Of a DNA stretch of 64,000 nucleotides, positions 12,420 to 22,619 are shown in pieces. Made by a program: the position numbers and the translations under genes. How positions within the stretch are numbered: the first letter of the stretch is position 1; each line of letters begins with the position of its first letter. This DNA is from Pseudocercospora fijiensis CIRAD86 (Eukaryota > Ascomycota > Dothideomycetes > Mycosphaerellales > Mycosphaerellaceae), in assembly GCF_000340215.1 (NCBI RefSeq), contig NW_006921538.1, positions 3,388,372 through 3,452,371 on the forward strand, given 5' to 3'. The notes below the pieces were generated by a model, which did not search any database, was not told the DNA's origin, and saw nothing but the letters and a program-made list of their open reading frames with translations.

Positions 12420-12830
12420 AGTATTAGCTAGTAACCGGCCCTATATATATAGGCTAGGGTTTAGGCCTATAAAAGAGGCCTCCTTCTAGTATATAGTAGA
12501 TAGATTATTAACCTCGTATAGTATACTATTTATATTATAATTCTATAGTGCCTATATTGCAGGGCTCTAGTTACTAGCCTAAGCGACTTGTTTGTTATCC
12601 TATCTTGCTAAACATAGCTACCTATATTGTTATAGGTTATATTACCCTCGGTTGCCTATACTATTACTACTAGTAGTAGTTACGGTAGTAGTATTAGTTT
12701 CCGTCCTTTACTAGCTAATACTAGCTAATAGTCCGAGCTAATACTAGCTAATACTAGCTAATACTAGCTAGCTAACACTAGCTAATACCTACGCTAAAAT
12801 CCGGGGCAAGCTAAATTTCCCTTTAATATT
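12420..12830 (+). other. LTR-like block with TATA motif between direct repeats
   Basis: This block contains TATATATATAGG followed by TATAAAAGAGGCCTCC, which looks like a retroelement core promoter, and then short CTAGCTAATA tandem units at about 12710-12785. Flanking direct repeats suggest a degenerate LTR or element remnant. No open frame is present. Confidence 0.3.
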
Positions 12831-12831
12831 T

Positions 12832-13002
12832 GTTTCGATTAACGTTCTACGCTAAAATCCGGGGTAAGTTAAATTTCCCTTTAATCTTTAATTGAATATT
12901 ACTTCTGCGAAATTTCTTAGCTAATTATTTCGGTCTTAGCGGACAACTTAGATTTTCGCGGGCGGTGGCCGCGGTATCTAGATTAGTAGCTGCGCTGCTA
13001 AT
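12832..13002 (+). repeat. Direct repeat, right copy
   Basis: This is the second copy of the block at 12208-12391. It shares CGGTCTTAGCGGA and TTTTCGCGGGCGG words and differs mainly by transitions. Confidence 0.75.
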
Positions 13003-13014
13003 AAACAAGGGCCT

Positions 13015-13320
13015 GTCCCTTAGTAGGCGTATAAACACAGTATATACTGTAAGCAACGCGTGTTAGGCTTGTTTCTAACTAAGATACCTAGAGGATACGC
13101 TAAGCACGGGCTGCTATATAGGTTGATTCCTACTAAGGCTATAGGAATACCTTATATATAGCGTCTTCGTATTCGTATGTCGGAGCGACCGCTAGGTAAC
13201 AGGTAGCTATTTGCTACAATCCTTGCTTTTTAAGATATAGGTTGTGCTAGCTTTTGCTCCGATATACGAAGACGCTATATACTATAGAGATAACGTGTTT
13301 ATACTACCTAGTCCTTAGTA
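13015..13320. repeat. Fold-back (palindromic) element
   Basis: Two nested pairs of inverted arms are visible. The inner arms are TATATAGCGTCTTCGTAT...GTCGGAGC (13154-13186) and GCTCCGATATACGAAG...TATATA (13256-13281), differing by a 6-bp insertion. The outer arms are GTAGGCGTATAAACACAG (near 13022) and CGTGTTTATACTACCTAG (near 13298). It could be a small non-autonomous DNA element or a RIP-altered hairpin repeat. From 13321 to 13570 I see nothing further. Confidence 0.6.
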
Positions 13321-13574
13321 TACGGTAAACCTAAATTACTAATCTTAGCCTAATCTGGCATAGCAAAGGATATCGGTAGTCCGCGTAAGAGGCCTAGCAA
13401 TATATACGGCCGAATCTCGCACGACTAGGGTTTGTCGCAATCCCGGATAGCCTTTCGCGAGGCTGTGTTGCTCTTTATACTTCTATGTTCTATATTAGGG
13501 TTAAAAATACTAAGACCTCTCGAGTCCTATACGTTCTCTAAAAAATACCTCGATAGCGTAGTAGCAATTTCATT

Positions 13575-13917
13575 TATAAAAGATAGATAAAAGATAAACA
13601 AAAGATAGATAAAAGACGAACAAAAGATAAACAAAAGATAAGCAAAAGACAAATAAAAGATAAACAAAAGATAAACAAAAGATAACGAAAAGATAACTAA
13701 AGAATAACTAAAAGATAACGAAAAGATAACGAAAAGATAACGAAAAGATAACTAAAAGATAACTAAAAGATAACTAAAAGATAACTAAAAGGTAACTAAA
13801 AGATAACTAAAAGATAACTAAAAGATAACTAAAAGATAACTGAAAGATAACTGAAAGATAACTGAAAGATAACCAAAAGATAACCAAAAGATAAACAAAA
13901 TATAAACAAAATATAAA
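13575..13917 (+). repeat. 11-bp minisatellite
   Basis: About 30 tandem copies of AACTAAAAGAT and variants (AAACAAAAGAT, AACGAAAAGAT, AACTGAAAGAT) occur here. Variants are grouped: AAAC units at both ends, AACG/AACT in the middle and AACTG units near 13850. The array lies just left of the change from RIP-altered to normal DNA at about 13940. Confidence 0.92.
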
Positions 13918-13939
13918 TTTATCTTTTATTTATCTTCTA

Positions 13940-14994
13940 GCCTACGTCTCGAAAAAATGCGATGTCTTGGCATTCTCAACCTTAACGCAAAACACAGTTA
14001 GTTGGTCTCTTCTCGGAAGAACTTCCTACTACCTTTACTGCTTGCTTGTCTTGCTGCCAGCCCCCTGTGGATGCAGCGAATGCTTTGCCGAGTTCGACGC
14101 GGCACTGTGAATGGTCGCTCCGGATAGCAAGGAACGAGGACATTGTAATACTGTTCTCGCTGCGATCCGGTCCTGAGGAGGGAATGGAGAGCATGCGGAC
14201 AGGCGGGCGTGGGAGAGGTTGTGGTGTCGCAGATCACGCGAATGACCCGGGCTTATCAGAGAAAGAGCGAGGCTACAACAGGAGCAAGAAGCTGCAGGAT
14301 GGGCTTCTAGTGACCAGCGACAGGCTGCGAATGGTGTCGTCGCTTTTGTCGGCCGTATTCATATGCAGGGCACACACTCTTTCTTCTTCTGACTCAGCAA
14401 GATCTTTGAGAGTTTGTGCCTGAAGATCCAGTTTTACCATTGACTCCAATGTCAAAATGTCATTCTGCGGGTTCTTGAAGGTTCTGCACTCAGACCTCCT
14501 CATCAGTTGCTGGCCTGGCTTTGAGGCGGTCGGTTGCCATGCGAACGTTGAGTCCGATGGTGGTAGCCGTTATGTCGAGGCATAGATCGTCGAATGGGCG
14601 AGGCTGACACGCATCTCATCTCGAGACATCCATGTTCGGGGAGTACACCGACTGACGTTTGACAGTCACATCCTTGGCATGGCTGTATATCAAGCGCTAT
14701 TCTTGTGAGATTAAAAGCAAAACCAGGCGATCATACCGTTACATGTCGCGTGCGTACGTGGCGCCGCCTTACATCTGACTTCAAAAGCAGGGGTTCGATG
14801 TCGACGTCGATCCTAAGCCGGGATGATGACAATTGACAAACCCCACGCAAGCGACATGTGATAATGATGTTGTGCGACTACAATATCTCCACTCAAGTAC
14901 GGATGCAGGAATCCATCAGATTCCTCAGCAGAACTTATCGATTCTCAGCTCGCCTGCCGGCCTCTCCCGCCAGTACATCTTGTCGAAGCAAATA
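13940..14994. other. Gene-island edge, no confident gene
   Basis: Composition changes to ordinary gene-island DNA here. Several overlapping ORFs of 60-125 codons exist on both strands. None has a recognisable domain. The most protein-like is a minus-strand frame at 14273-14503 (76 codons, charged and helical, with LTLESMVKLDLQAQTLKDL); the plus-strand 14046-14423 ORF overlaps it. Either could be a decayed gene. The last part holds the 5' region of the 14995 gene. Confidence 0.4.
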
Positions 14995-15641
14995 ATGTCA
15001 TCGACAATCATTCCTACAGAAGCGTTGAATCCTTTGGGCCAGAAATTTGAGCGCCTGTTCCTCCAAGCATGGGAAGCATTTGAGGAAGAAAGATTCGATG
15101 AAGCAAATAGCATCAGCCATCGACTTGTCAAGGAGCCCTTGATTGGAGACCTCCACAAGGCTGGATGCCATCTCATTTTGGCGCACAGTCCGGATGAATA
15201 TGTGTAAGATGAGCCTCTCTTCCAGAGTACAGTGCTGACTGACGCGTTCGTAGCTGGCATGCCGAACAAGCTGTCGAGCTCTTCAAAGGGTTGTACTCAG
15301 ACCCCAGATATCCGCCGGATGAGGAGCAGAAGTGAGCAGAAGACCGTCTGACAGTCTTCCCATTACAGCAGCTGACGCGTTTTGACTCCCCAGGCTCAGT
15401 CAAGATGAACTGGTGAAAACTGCGGAGAACGTCTTGGAACGAGCGCGAGAGGATGCGAAGATGTACAGACAGTAGCCGCTGGTTTTCGATTTGAGCAGTG
15501 CTGACACTCCCCGGCAGGTATGCTGAGAGGTCTGACAGCCCGCAGCAGGACACATATGTGATGCATTCGCAGCCAACGCGGGCCAATACTCAGAAGCTGC
15601 GAACCATACTCGAGGACAGGAAATCCAAGCCCAGAACATGA
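14995..15641 (+). CDS. Four-exon gene, small helical protein of unknown function
   Basis: I assembled this gene from splice signals. The exons are 14995-15203, 15254-15331, 15394-15471 and 15518-15641. The introns start GTAAGA, GTGAGC and GTAGCC and end TAG, CAG and CAG. Frame is kept at every junction, giving 489 nt and a 162-residue product. It starts MSSTIIPTEALNPLGQ and contains helices such as FLQAWEAFEEERFDEANSI and a YVWHAEQAVELFKGLYSD segment, in the style of a TPR-like pair of helices. Small proteins of this helical type are known to me from Mycosphaerella-group genomes, without an assigned function. Intron 3 (46 nt, GTAGCC donor) is the weakest part; without it the protein would stop at the TAG at 15473. 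No signal peptide or membrane segment is seen. Confidence 0.65.
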
Positions 15642-15854
15642 TTGCGTGATTCATGGGAGATCGTCCAGTCTCACTGCGACACTGCAAACCTTCGCCCGTT
15701 CAAGATGGCTTTTCGAGGGCCGCAAGTTGAGTGAACGTGTATGGGGAAGCAGAGCTGCGTAGCTGCTCCGCTCTGAGTTCCAAGCATTGGTACAGGAACT
15801 TAGACGCAGACCAGCGTCCTGGCATCAGCTGCAACATCGGAAGCGCCTGTTGCG

Positions 15855-16124
15855 TTGCACCCAAAGCACCGCTTATTCGCTCTACCGCTGCAGTCCCAAG
15901 ATGAGATCTTCATGCTCGCATGTCCACGACATCGACGGCCTGTTTCTTCGGACTTCTTTCAGATTGATACTAGACTGGTTGCTTTGCATGTGGAAAGATC
16001 ACGTGGAGAAAGGTTCGTTCCCGCGTTGAAGAAGGACGAGGAACGTGTGATTGCAGGACGTGGAGGTACTGGATTGCATTGGCTGGGCGAAGTGATACAC
16101 CACCTTGACCTTGAGAATCAGTGA
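15855..16124 (+). CDS. Possible small ORF or last exon, unknown
   Basis: This 89-codon open frame (15855-16124, ending TGA) has a protein-like composition: LPLQSQDEIFMLACP, then FFQIDTRLVALHVERSRGE and LHWLGEVIHHLDLE. It has no convincing ATG at its beginning (first codon TTG), so if real it is probably a 3' exon whose upstream part I cannot define, or a remnant. No family is recognised. The sequences on either side (15642-15854 and 16125-16494) show nothing else. Confidence 0.3.
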   Translation: MHPKHRLFALPLQSQDEIFMLACPRHRRPVSSDFFQIDTRLVALHVERSRGERFVPALKKDEERVIAGRGGTGLHWLGEVIHHLDLENQ

Positions 16125-16494
16125 CGGCGTACCATGTGCGCATCAAGAGGATCGAAGGTGTCAGCGACTGGAGGATGTCTGCGTGTATATCGCAGGTGCA
16201 TGAGAATGGGATGGATTGACCGAGAGAAGTTGGTAGAGTAGCAAGATACATGTATGTGTCCTTGCTGACAGATTTGTATTGAGCTTTTCGTGGCGCAAAT
16301 CAGATCACACCTGCAGAGCATCACCCTTCGCGTGCTGCACCACACGAGGCAAGTGCAGCAAAGCAAAGCACGTGCTTGCCCTTGCCGTTGCCCTAGAAGT
16401 GTTTGTGCTGGCGCACTAACATCGATTCCTGAATTTGTTCTTCTGACCTACTCTCACATCGTCCACGCCAGACTCAGAAGGCAGCTTCATCAGA

Positions 16495-17419
16495 ATGGCT
16501 TCAAGTTCCGCATCAAAGAAGGCGAAGGCGAGGAAGAGCTTCGTGTCGGTCCGTCAAGAGATTGCTGCTGGCATGGTTCCTGCAAACACGACTGGCACCA
16601 TGCTGAGCAAGAGGCAACTCAGCCGGCTAGCAGATCTAGAATCGTCCGTAAAGCGATAGCTCTGGCATGGTTCCTGCAAACACGACTGGCACCATACTGA
16701 GCAAGAGGCAACTCAGTCGGCTAGCAGATCTAGAAATCGTCCGTAAAGCGATAGCTGCTGGTGTGCTCCCCGCTGACACGACTCGCACCAGATTGAACAA
16801 TACCTAGAAAAAGTGCCTCGCAGCTCTCGAACGCGCCGGAAAGTCACGACGAAAGCTGTTCGATATTCCACAAGACATTATCAAGGTCATCTTGGGACTG
16901 GCATATGCCAATGATCAGCAGACAGTCACTGTGAGCGAGAAAGGTGGGCGAGCGGCGACAAAGGTCGAAGACTTTCTTGTCTCGAAGGCCTACTTCGTGG
17001 TCGCCGCCCCTGCGTACGTGGGTGACCGCGTGTTCCAAATCCAAGACCGATCTCTCTTCCAAGGCATAATAAACGCGTACGCCACCAGAATCATCATCAC
17101 CGATGCGCTGTCTCTAGAACATTGGATGAAAGGCGCCTTCGCCAACGTGAGGAGGATGGAAATGCAATTGTCCGACTGCTGTCTACAGGGGTGGTACACA
17201 ATTGAATGGCGCCAGGAACAGACAAAGAGACAAACGGAGCTCAGTTGGCTCTCGAAGAAGGGTCGGGAAGTTCTTGGAGGCCTAGAGTCGCTCAGCGTAA
17301 CTTTGAGTCGCATAAAGGCAGCCCTTGGGCCATCTCCGCATCGTGCCCGCACGATCGACATCTGTCGCAAAAACGCAGAGGTCTTCGAATCGGTTGTTAG
17401 CAAGGCAGTCGCGCTGTAA
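16495..17419 (+). pseudogene. F-box-like family gene, broken by internal tandem duplication
   Basis: The ATG at 16495 opens a basic N-terminus (MASSSASKKAKARKSF), then repeats with an IAAGxxPAxTTxT core. A 94/95-bp tandem duplication (16568-16661 and 16662-16756) shifts the frame, because the first copy lacks one A in CTAGAAATCG, and the frame then meets a TAG. A second TAG lies at 16804-16806, before KKCLAALERAGKSRRKLF. Downstream the frame stays open to 17419 and reads LFDIPQDIIKVILGLAYAN, an F-box-like helix, followed by KVEDFLVSKAYFVVAAPAYV. That layout belongs to an expanded, poorly characterised family in Mycosphaerella-type fungi whose members begin with an F-box-like LPQELxxxIxDLAY. 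F-box proteins are substrate receptors of SCF ubiquitin ligases, but that role is not shown for this family. The duplication looks recent, since its copies are almost identical. Confidence 0.6.
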
Positions 17420-17851
17420 CGTGCGCCTGTTCTCGGCAACTACTCTAGTGGAGACGAACCAAAGCGACCGGCCATCTACCCTGGCCCGAGAGTCGTTTTC
17501 GAGTCACAAGCTGAAGGAACATAGACCAGCAGGTCTTCTGGTCGGATGTAAACAAGCCATTGCAAAGAGAGTGAGGCTGGGCGCTCTATCATGAGGATGA
17601 GAGGTTAAGGGGTAAGGATTGATCAGCTGAGGATGTGGAAGAATGCAGGGTGCTTGTATCTCGCATGTCACAGGCTACTCTAATGTCTCGAAAATTACGG
17701 CCTCGTGGCTGCTGCATAGCTGAAACCACGTTTGCAAAGTGCCTTTTCCGCTCGAGTCCTCTTGCAAGACCCACAGATGATTGAAATCCCCTTGCTGCCA
17801 GACCAGAGGGCCAGTCACTATCTCCACTCAGACCAGTAACAAAGGGTGTTG
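17420..17851. other. Intergenic end of island
   Basis: This DNA has normal composition and short overlapping ORFs without domains. It ends at the Copia insertion site, whose TATGG duplication is at 17852-17856. Confidence 0.5.
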
Positions 17852-17856
17852 TATGG

Positions 17857-18028
17857 TGTGACGCGTCAGCTCAGTCACATAATAGCACGTGACGTCTTGG
17901 CAGGAGAAGGATTTTTACACTGTATTTTTTAGACTATAGAATAGGAGAAGATAGGCGATCAATCGAAGCTATATTGAATAGCTAGCAAGGCAGTATTACG
18001 TAAGTAATCTGCTACGCTATGCGTAATA
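17857..18028 (+). repeat. 5' LTR of the Copia element
   Basis: This 172-bp LTR starts TGTGACGCGT and ends GCGTAATA. It keeps more CA/TG dinucleotides than its 3' partner, for example CAGCTCAGTCACAT against TAGCTTAGTCATAT. Confidence 0.88.
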
Positions 18029-18059
18029 GTTGTAAGCCCGGATTTAATCCGCAGTGTTA

Positions 18060-20503
18060 GAGACTTCTATAGTAGGAAATAACAATTAGTAGTCTTAGTA
18101 GCACTAAGACAAACACTAAACAAGCTTCTATAAGCGCCTATAAGATTAACATATCGTTAATAGCTCTCTTATCGGCTAGTCGCCTCGGAGGAACTAAATA
18201 TATTACTCTTCGAGGGCCTAACGACTAGGACCGCTAGTTTAAGCAAACTAAAACACATCTCTCTAAACATAAAACCTAGATGTATACTGATCCTTATATA
18301 AATAAACCGGTAGAACTAGCTTAGCCTATAATCCCTATACTAGACGCGGTACGTATACTAGTTAACCCTCTTTACTAGCAAGGAGTTAAGATAGCTATAA
18401 ATATCTATAGGATCTAGTTAGCGGACTTCAATCGATTTAGGTTAGTACGTAATAAGTCTATCGAATACCTAGCAACCACTATAGACGTGCGTTACTATTT
18501 AGAAATTACTAATAACGACAATATAATAGTACTAACACTGCGTATTGTTCTTACACGTCTAAGGGACAAGCTTGCTCTAAATATACAATAGCAAAGAGCG
18601 ATAGTTAGTAAGGAATTAGCTCGACTAATGAGTTTACGACAAGTTAAGGACCTAGAACAGTAGTATAAGGAATAGCTTAACCTATACAAGAAGATAAGGC
18701 GTATACAACACTTAGAACTAGATAACCTAGTAGTCTATTTCTATATAGTAGTTACAAATGTAGACGAAACCTATAGAAAGGGACTCTACATAATGCATTA
18801 GGCCTTACCTAATACTAATAACTTCCTCCAACTGATTAGTATAGTACGAGAATATGCCCGCAATATGCTAGGAGCTTCTACTAAGAAGGGGTTATTATTT
18901 AGTATTATCTACGAAGAAACAAGTAAAGCTAATGCCGCTCTTTAAGCAGCTAAAGAAAATAATAGTAAGAAACCTAATAAGAACAAGGGCCGCAGCAATA
19001 GTGGAAACCGTATACTAAAGACATATGCTAAGCTTACTAGTGTTAGTGAGAAGAAGGCATATAAGACCCGAGGCAAATGTAATATAGTTAACTACCGCCT
19101 ACGTAACTAGGTTAAAGAGAAGGATAAGGACAACAAGTGGAAGGCTAAGCTAAAGTACTTTGAAAGCTATCTGCGTAAGAATAAGAGCTTCTGTCTAAGG
19201 CAGGCTAAGTTCTTTAAGGACCTACTAGCTATAAAAATTGCTTAGGAATACTATAGATTAGAGAGCAGCAACAGCGAGGATTCTATACTAGATAAGCTCT
19301 CCCTTGCCTGCTTCTACTATTCTAGTACGCTATTATTATTTGCTAGAGCAATTAGACCTACCGCCTACCTTAGTATAGCAGCATTAACAGAGTGGAATCC
19401 TTTTAATAGCCTAATATACGATAGTAGCTTAAACTGCAACATTATTAACTATCCTAGTCGCTTCAATTTTATACTACTTCTATTACTAGCCTCCTTAACT
19501 GTAGCAACTAGTACTAGTTACAATAAGGTAGTAGCTATCGGAATAGCATCCTTTACGGTTATAGCTATTAGTAGCAAGCCCCTACAGATTGAACTAAGGG
19601 AATGCCTTTATATCTCTAACTTCTATACTAACATTATAGGAGGTGCCTTCTTCTTCTAGCGTAGATTTAAGCACTAAGAAATCGATGACACCCTCTATAG
19701 CCTATAACACAAGCTATTAGTTAAGTTTATTAGACTAACCTAAGGAATACCCTACTTCGACATTGTTAGTAAAGTAGATAAAGCACTACTACTAACTAAG
19801 TAGCTAGTCGACTTAGACAACAAGCCGCTTAAATACCTATTCTGACTCCCCCTATCGTTATATATAACAGCTCGCCGCTCCGTACGCCTACTACTACTAA
19901 GAAAGCTTACACTTAAGCAAATACATAAGGTGTTTAGGCACCTAGGCGCTAAAAGAGCAGAAGAGCTAGTTAATAGGGTTGATAGGATAAGAAGGGATTA
20001 TACACATAACAATAAGGTACTAAGAACACTACTGTGCCCTATATATATATAGGCAAAGGGCAAGAAGCTCATTTCTAGGAGGCTAAGGCACTATAACGTA
20101 TCGATATTGACTCTATATAGACACATTGCAGCCGATTTAATGCAACTGGATACGGCCTACAATAGTAACTAGTATATCTTCTACGTATACGACTTAAATA
20201 TAGGACTTTACTTTAGTTAGACTATTAGCAATCGAACTGAATTAACCTTGTTGTAATGTTAGAACTAACTAGTATCATTTGTACGCAGTATTAGAAGGGA
20301 TATTATCTACCTATTATCCGACAATAAGGGAGCTATTAGTGGAATGCGCTTTCGGTCCTATTTACGCAATAACTATACTACCTAGAGGCTATTAGCACTA
20401 TACACCCCTAAGCAAGATCTAGTAGAGCGAGCGGGCCGCACTATTATTAAAGTAGCTAGGGCCCTTATAATATATGCACGCTTTCTATATAAGCTATAGC
20501 TAG
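18060..20503 (+). pseudogene. Copia gag and integrase part, dead
   Basis: A plus-strand reading broken by stops shows a gag region (18100-19000) and a basic Lys/Asn-rich linker. A GAG-pre-integrase motif follows near 19910-19960 (LTLKQIHKVFRHLGAKRAEE), and then an integrase core with catalytic-type residues in LMQLDTAYNSN, LLSDNKGAI and LVERAGRTI. The frame is cut in the middle of the integrase at LEGVYI by the LINE insertion and resumes at 32888 with ATFLINRL. The LSDNKG to LVERA spacing fits the D-D-E core. Confidence 0.8.
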
Positions 20504-20518
20504 AAGGAGTTTATATAG
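20504..20518 (+). repeat. 15-bp target-site duplication of the LINE, left copy
   Basis: AAGGAGTTTATATAG here recurs exactly at 32873-32887. It marks the insertion point of the LINE inside the Copia integrase gene. Confidence 0.9.
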
Positions 20519-20529
20519 ATAGATAGATA

Positions 20530-21219
20530 TTTCATTTGCCTATTGTAGTGCCTTTCGGCCTATGTAGGTCTGTTTCTATATATTGTTTTAGGTAGGAAAC
20601 CAACTTAGTTGGTAAAAACCTCCCTCCTGTCCTATTTATAAGTGTTAATCTTCCTCGTTTCCTTATTTTCCTTCCTCTAGGGTATACTAGTGTTATAGTT
20701 GTTACCCTCTGACTACCTTGCCTGCTGCCCTACCCTTCTTTCCCCCTCTTCTTCCCTCCTTCTTATCTACTCCTTAGTTTCCCTTGCTAGTACGAATTAT
20801 TGTATAAATCCCTATTTAATAATCCACTTTACTATTCTCTTTAGGTCTTCTTTACTCTAGATTAGTTTGTCGTATTCCCTTTCTATTGCTTTTAGTCTCT
20901 AATCACTTCTGCCTTCTAACTATTAAGGGCAGACTAGCAGCATATACTTAGGGTTCTAAGATTGGTAGCTACATTAGTAAGCTCTGCTTTTAATTCCTAG
21001 GACGTTTCTTCTAAATAGGTAAGATCTAAGTCTAATATATTTAGATCTGATTTAGATAGCTAGGCTTGCCTCGGCCCTATTTAGGTCCTTATAGAGCTAG
21101 TAGTTGTATTAACTAAATTTGATTAGTGCCTTTAGGGTTCCTAGTCTAACTTGTGTTTTGTTCTATTCCTGCTCCTATAGGTATCTAGCAATTAATTCTA
21201 CTAGGCTTTGTTTCTCTCC
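20530..21219 (-). pseudogene. 3' part of LINE ORF2 and tail region
   Basis: This minus-strand sequence continues the LINE beyond the Gypsy insertion. It is full of stops and no RNase H motif can be read with confidence. It ends in the tetranucleotide tail adjoining the left target duplication. Confidence 0.55.
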
Positions 21220-21224
21220 CTTTA

Positions 21225-21412
21225 TATGAGAAGGGTATATTAGCAGGTAGATAGGGTAGTAGTAGGTACGAGTAGTATTCGATAGAGAACTAGGAGGAGA
21301 AGGAGGAAGGCAGGCCAGTTAGCCCAACGCTAAGCGCTAAGCCCTGCCTAAGGCACTGAGACCCTAGCTTCACTCGAGCTAGTTACATACTAATCACGTA
21401 TAGCCTCTAATA
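21225..21412 (-). repeat. 3' LTR of Gypsy copy 2
   Basis: This 188-bp LTR is the reverse complement of the copy 1 LTR. In element orientation it starts TATTAGAGGC and ends CCCTTCTCATA. Confidence 0.88.
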
Positions 21413-22619
21413 CACGCTTCCCTTCTAAAGGCCGCGCCCTCGTAGCCTTTCTATATTCCAACCTCGACCTCCGTTACTGCTAACTTAGCAAGTCTAATAA
21501 GCTGCTTAGCCGCGCTAAATTAAACACTCAACTACCTAATTATGTAACTATGTTAAACCTTACTTTTAACATAATGTCTAACTCTAACTGCGCTATCCCT
21601 ATATATAATAAACTATAAAGTGATATATATCTACAAGAATTGAGGGCCTTCGACTAATTATAATACGAGCGCGTCTTCCCTACTACAATAGGTAGACGTA
21701 CGAGGTATTGCAGCCCTGCCTCCGCTCTGCGTAATGTCGTACCGAGTTCTTTGCCTCTACTCTTAAAAGACCTAGCAATGTCCGCTTCCGAGGGTTTGTC
21801 CGTTCCGAGGGTGATTGTTCTTGTTGTTCGTAGTTTCGCTAGCCCTAATTAGCTAGGTTTAGCAGCCTTTAATTGTCAATCTTATCTTATCTTTTCCGAA
21901 AAAACACAGCTCGTCTAGTTTCTATAAGTAAAGGCTATTGTAAGTGCAGTAGTAGAGGTTCGCCTCGCTTGAAGGGTTAGATAGATCGAGGAGTAACCTA
22001 TTGTCCGCAAGATCGACCCCGGCTAGCTTAGCTCTATAGTTTTGCCCTTAGTTAGTTAGTCTATTAGTCGCTCAATCTTTTAAGCGGCTCAAAGTTTTGA
22101 TTAAAGTATTAATTAAAGGTGCCTTAGGCTCGTAGTGTAGGTAAGGTTGTGCCCGTAGGCGTAGTAACAATAGCAAGTAATATTAACAATAGCGGTACTA
22201 GCCGTCTTAGCGCCAACTTTACCTTGCTTCTAATTTCCTTCTTTAACTAATAACAACTCGGCAATACCGTTACTAATATAGCCGTGTCCTTCCTTTCTTA
22301 AACAGTAACACACTCCGCAACACTATTACTAATATAGGCGTATGCCGTTTCTTCTAATACACCGCCGGCACTATCCGCTACGCGCGCGCCTTCGCCGATC
22401 GCTTAGGCCTCGAGGCCTCGTTAGAATAAGGGAACAAGAGGGGGACCTATAGGGCGCGTTAGTAAAGAGGTAGAGCCCTTAAAAGAGCATGCGATTAATT
22501 GATTAACGCGTCGTAGCGCGCCTTATATAGTCTTATTGTCCTTTGTTGCTAACAATTGCTTGCCTCTAATTAGTTAGCTAATAGCACCCCGGGGGTAGCA
22601 TTGTTCTAGGCCTTAATAG

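Noticed and set aside
10605..13570. Centromere or telomere-associated satellite
   Set aside because: The array is AT-rich and organised, but there is no telomeric repeat and sequence alone cannot show centromere function.
13575..13917. CRISPR-like array
   Set aside because: The units are contiguous 11-bp repeats without spacers and the genome is eukaryotic.
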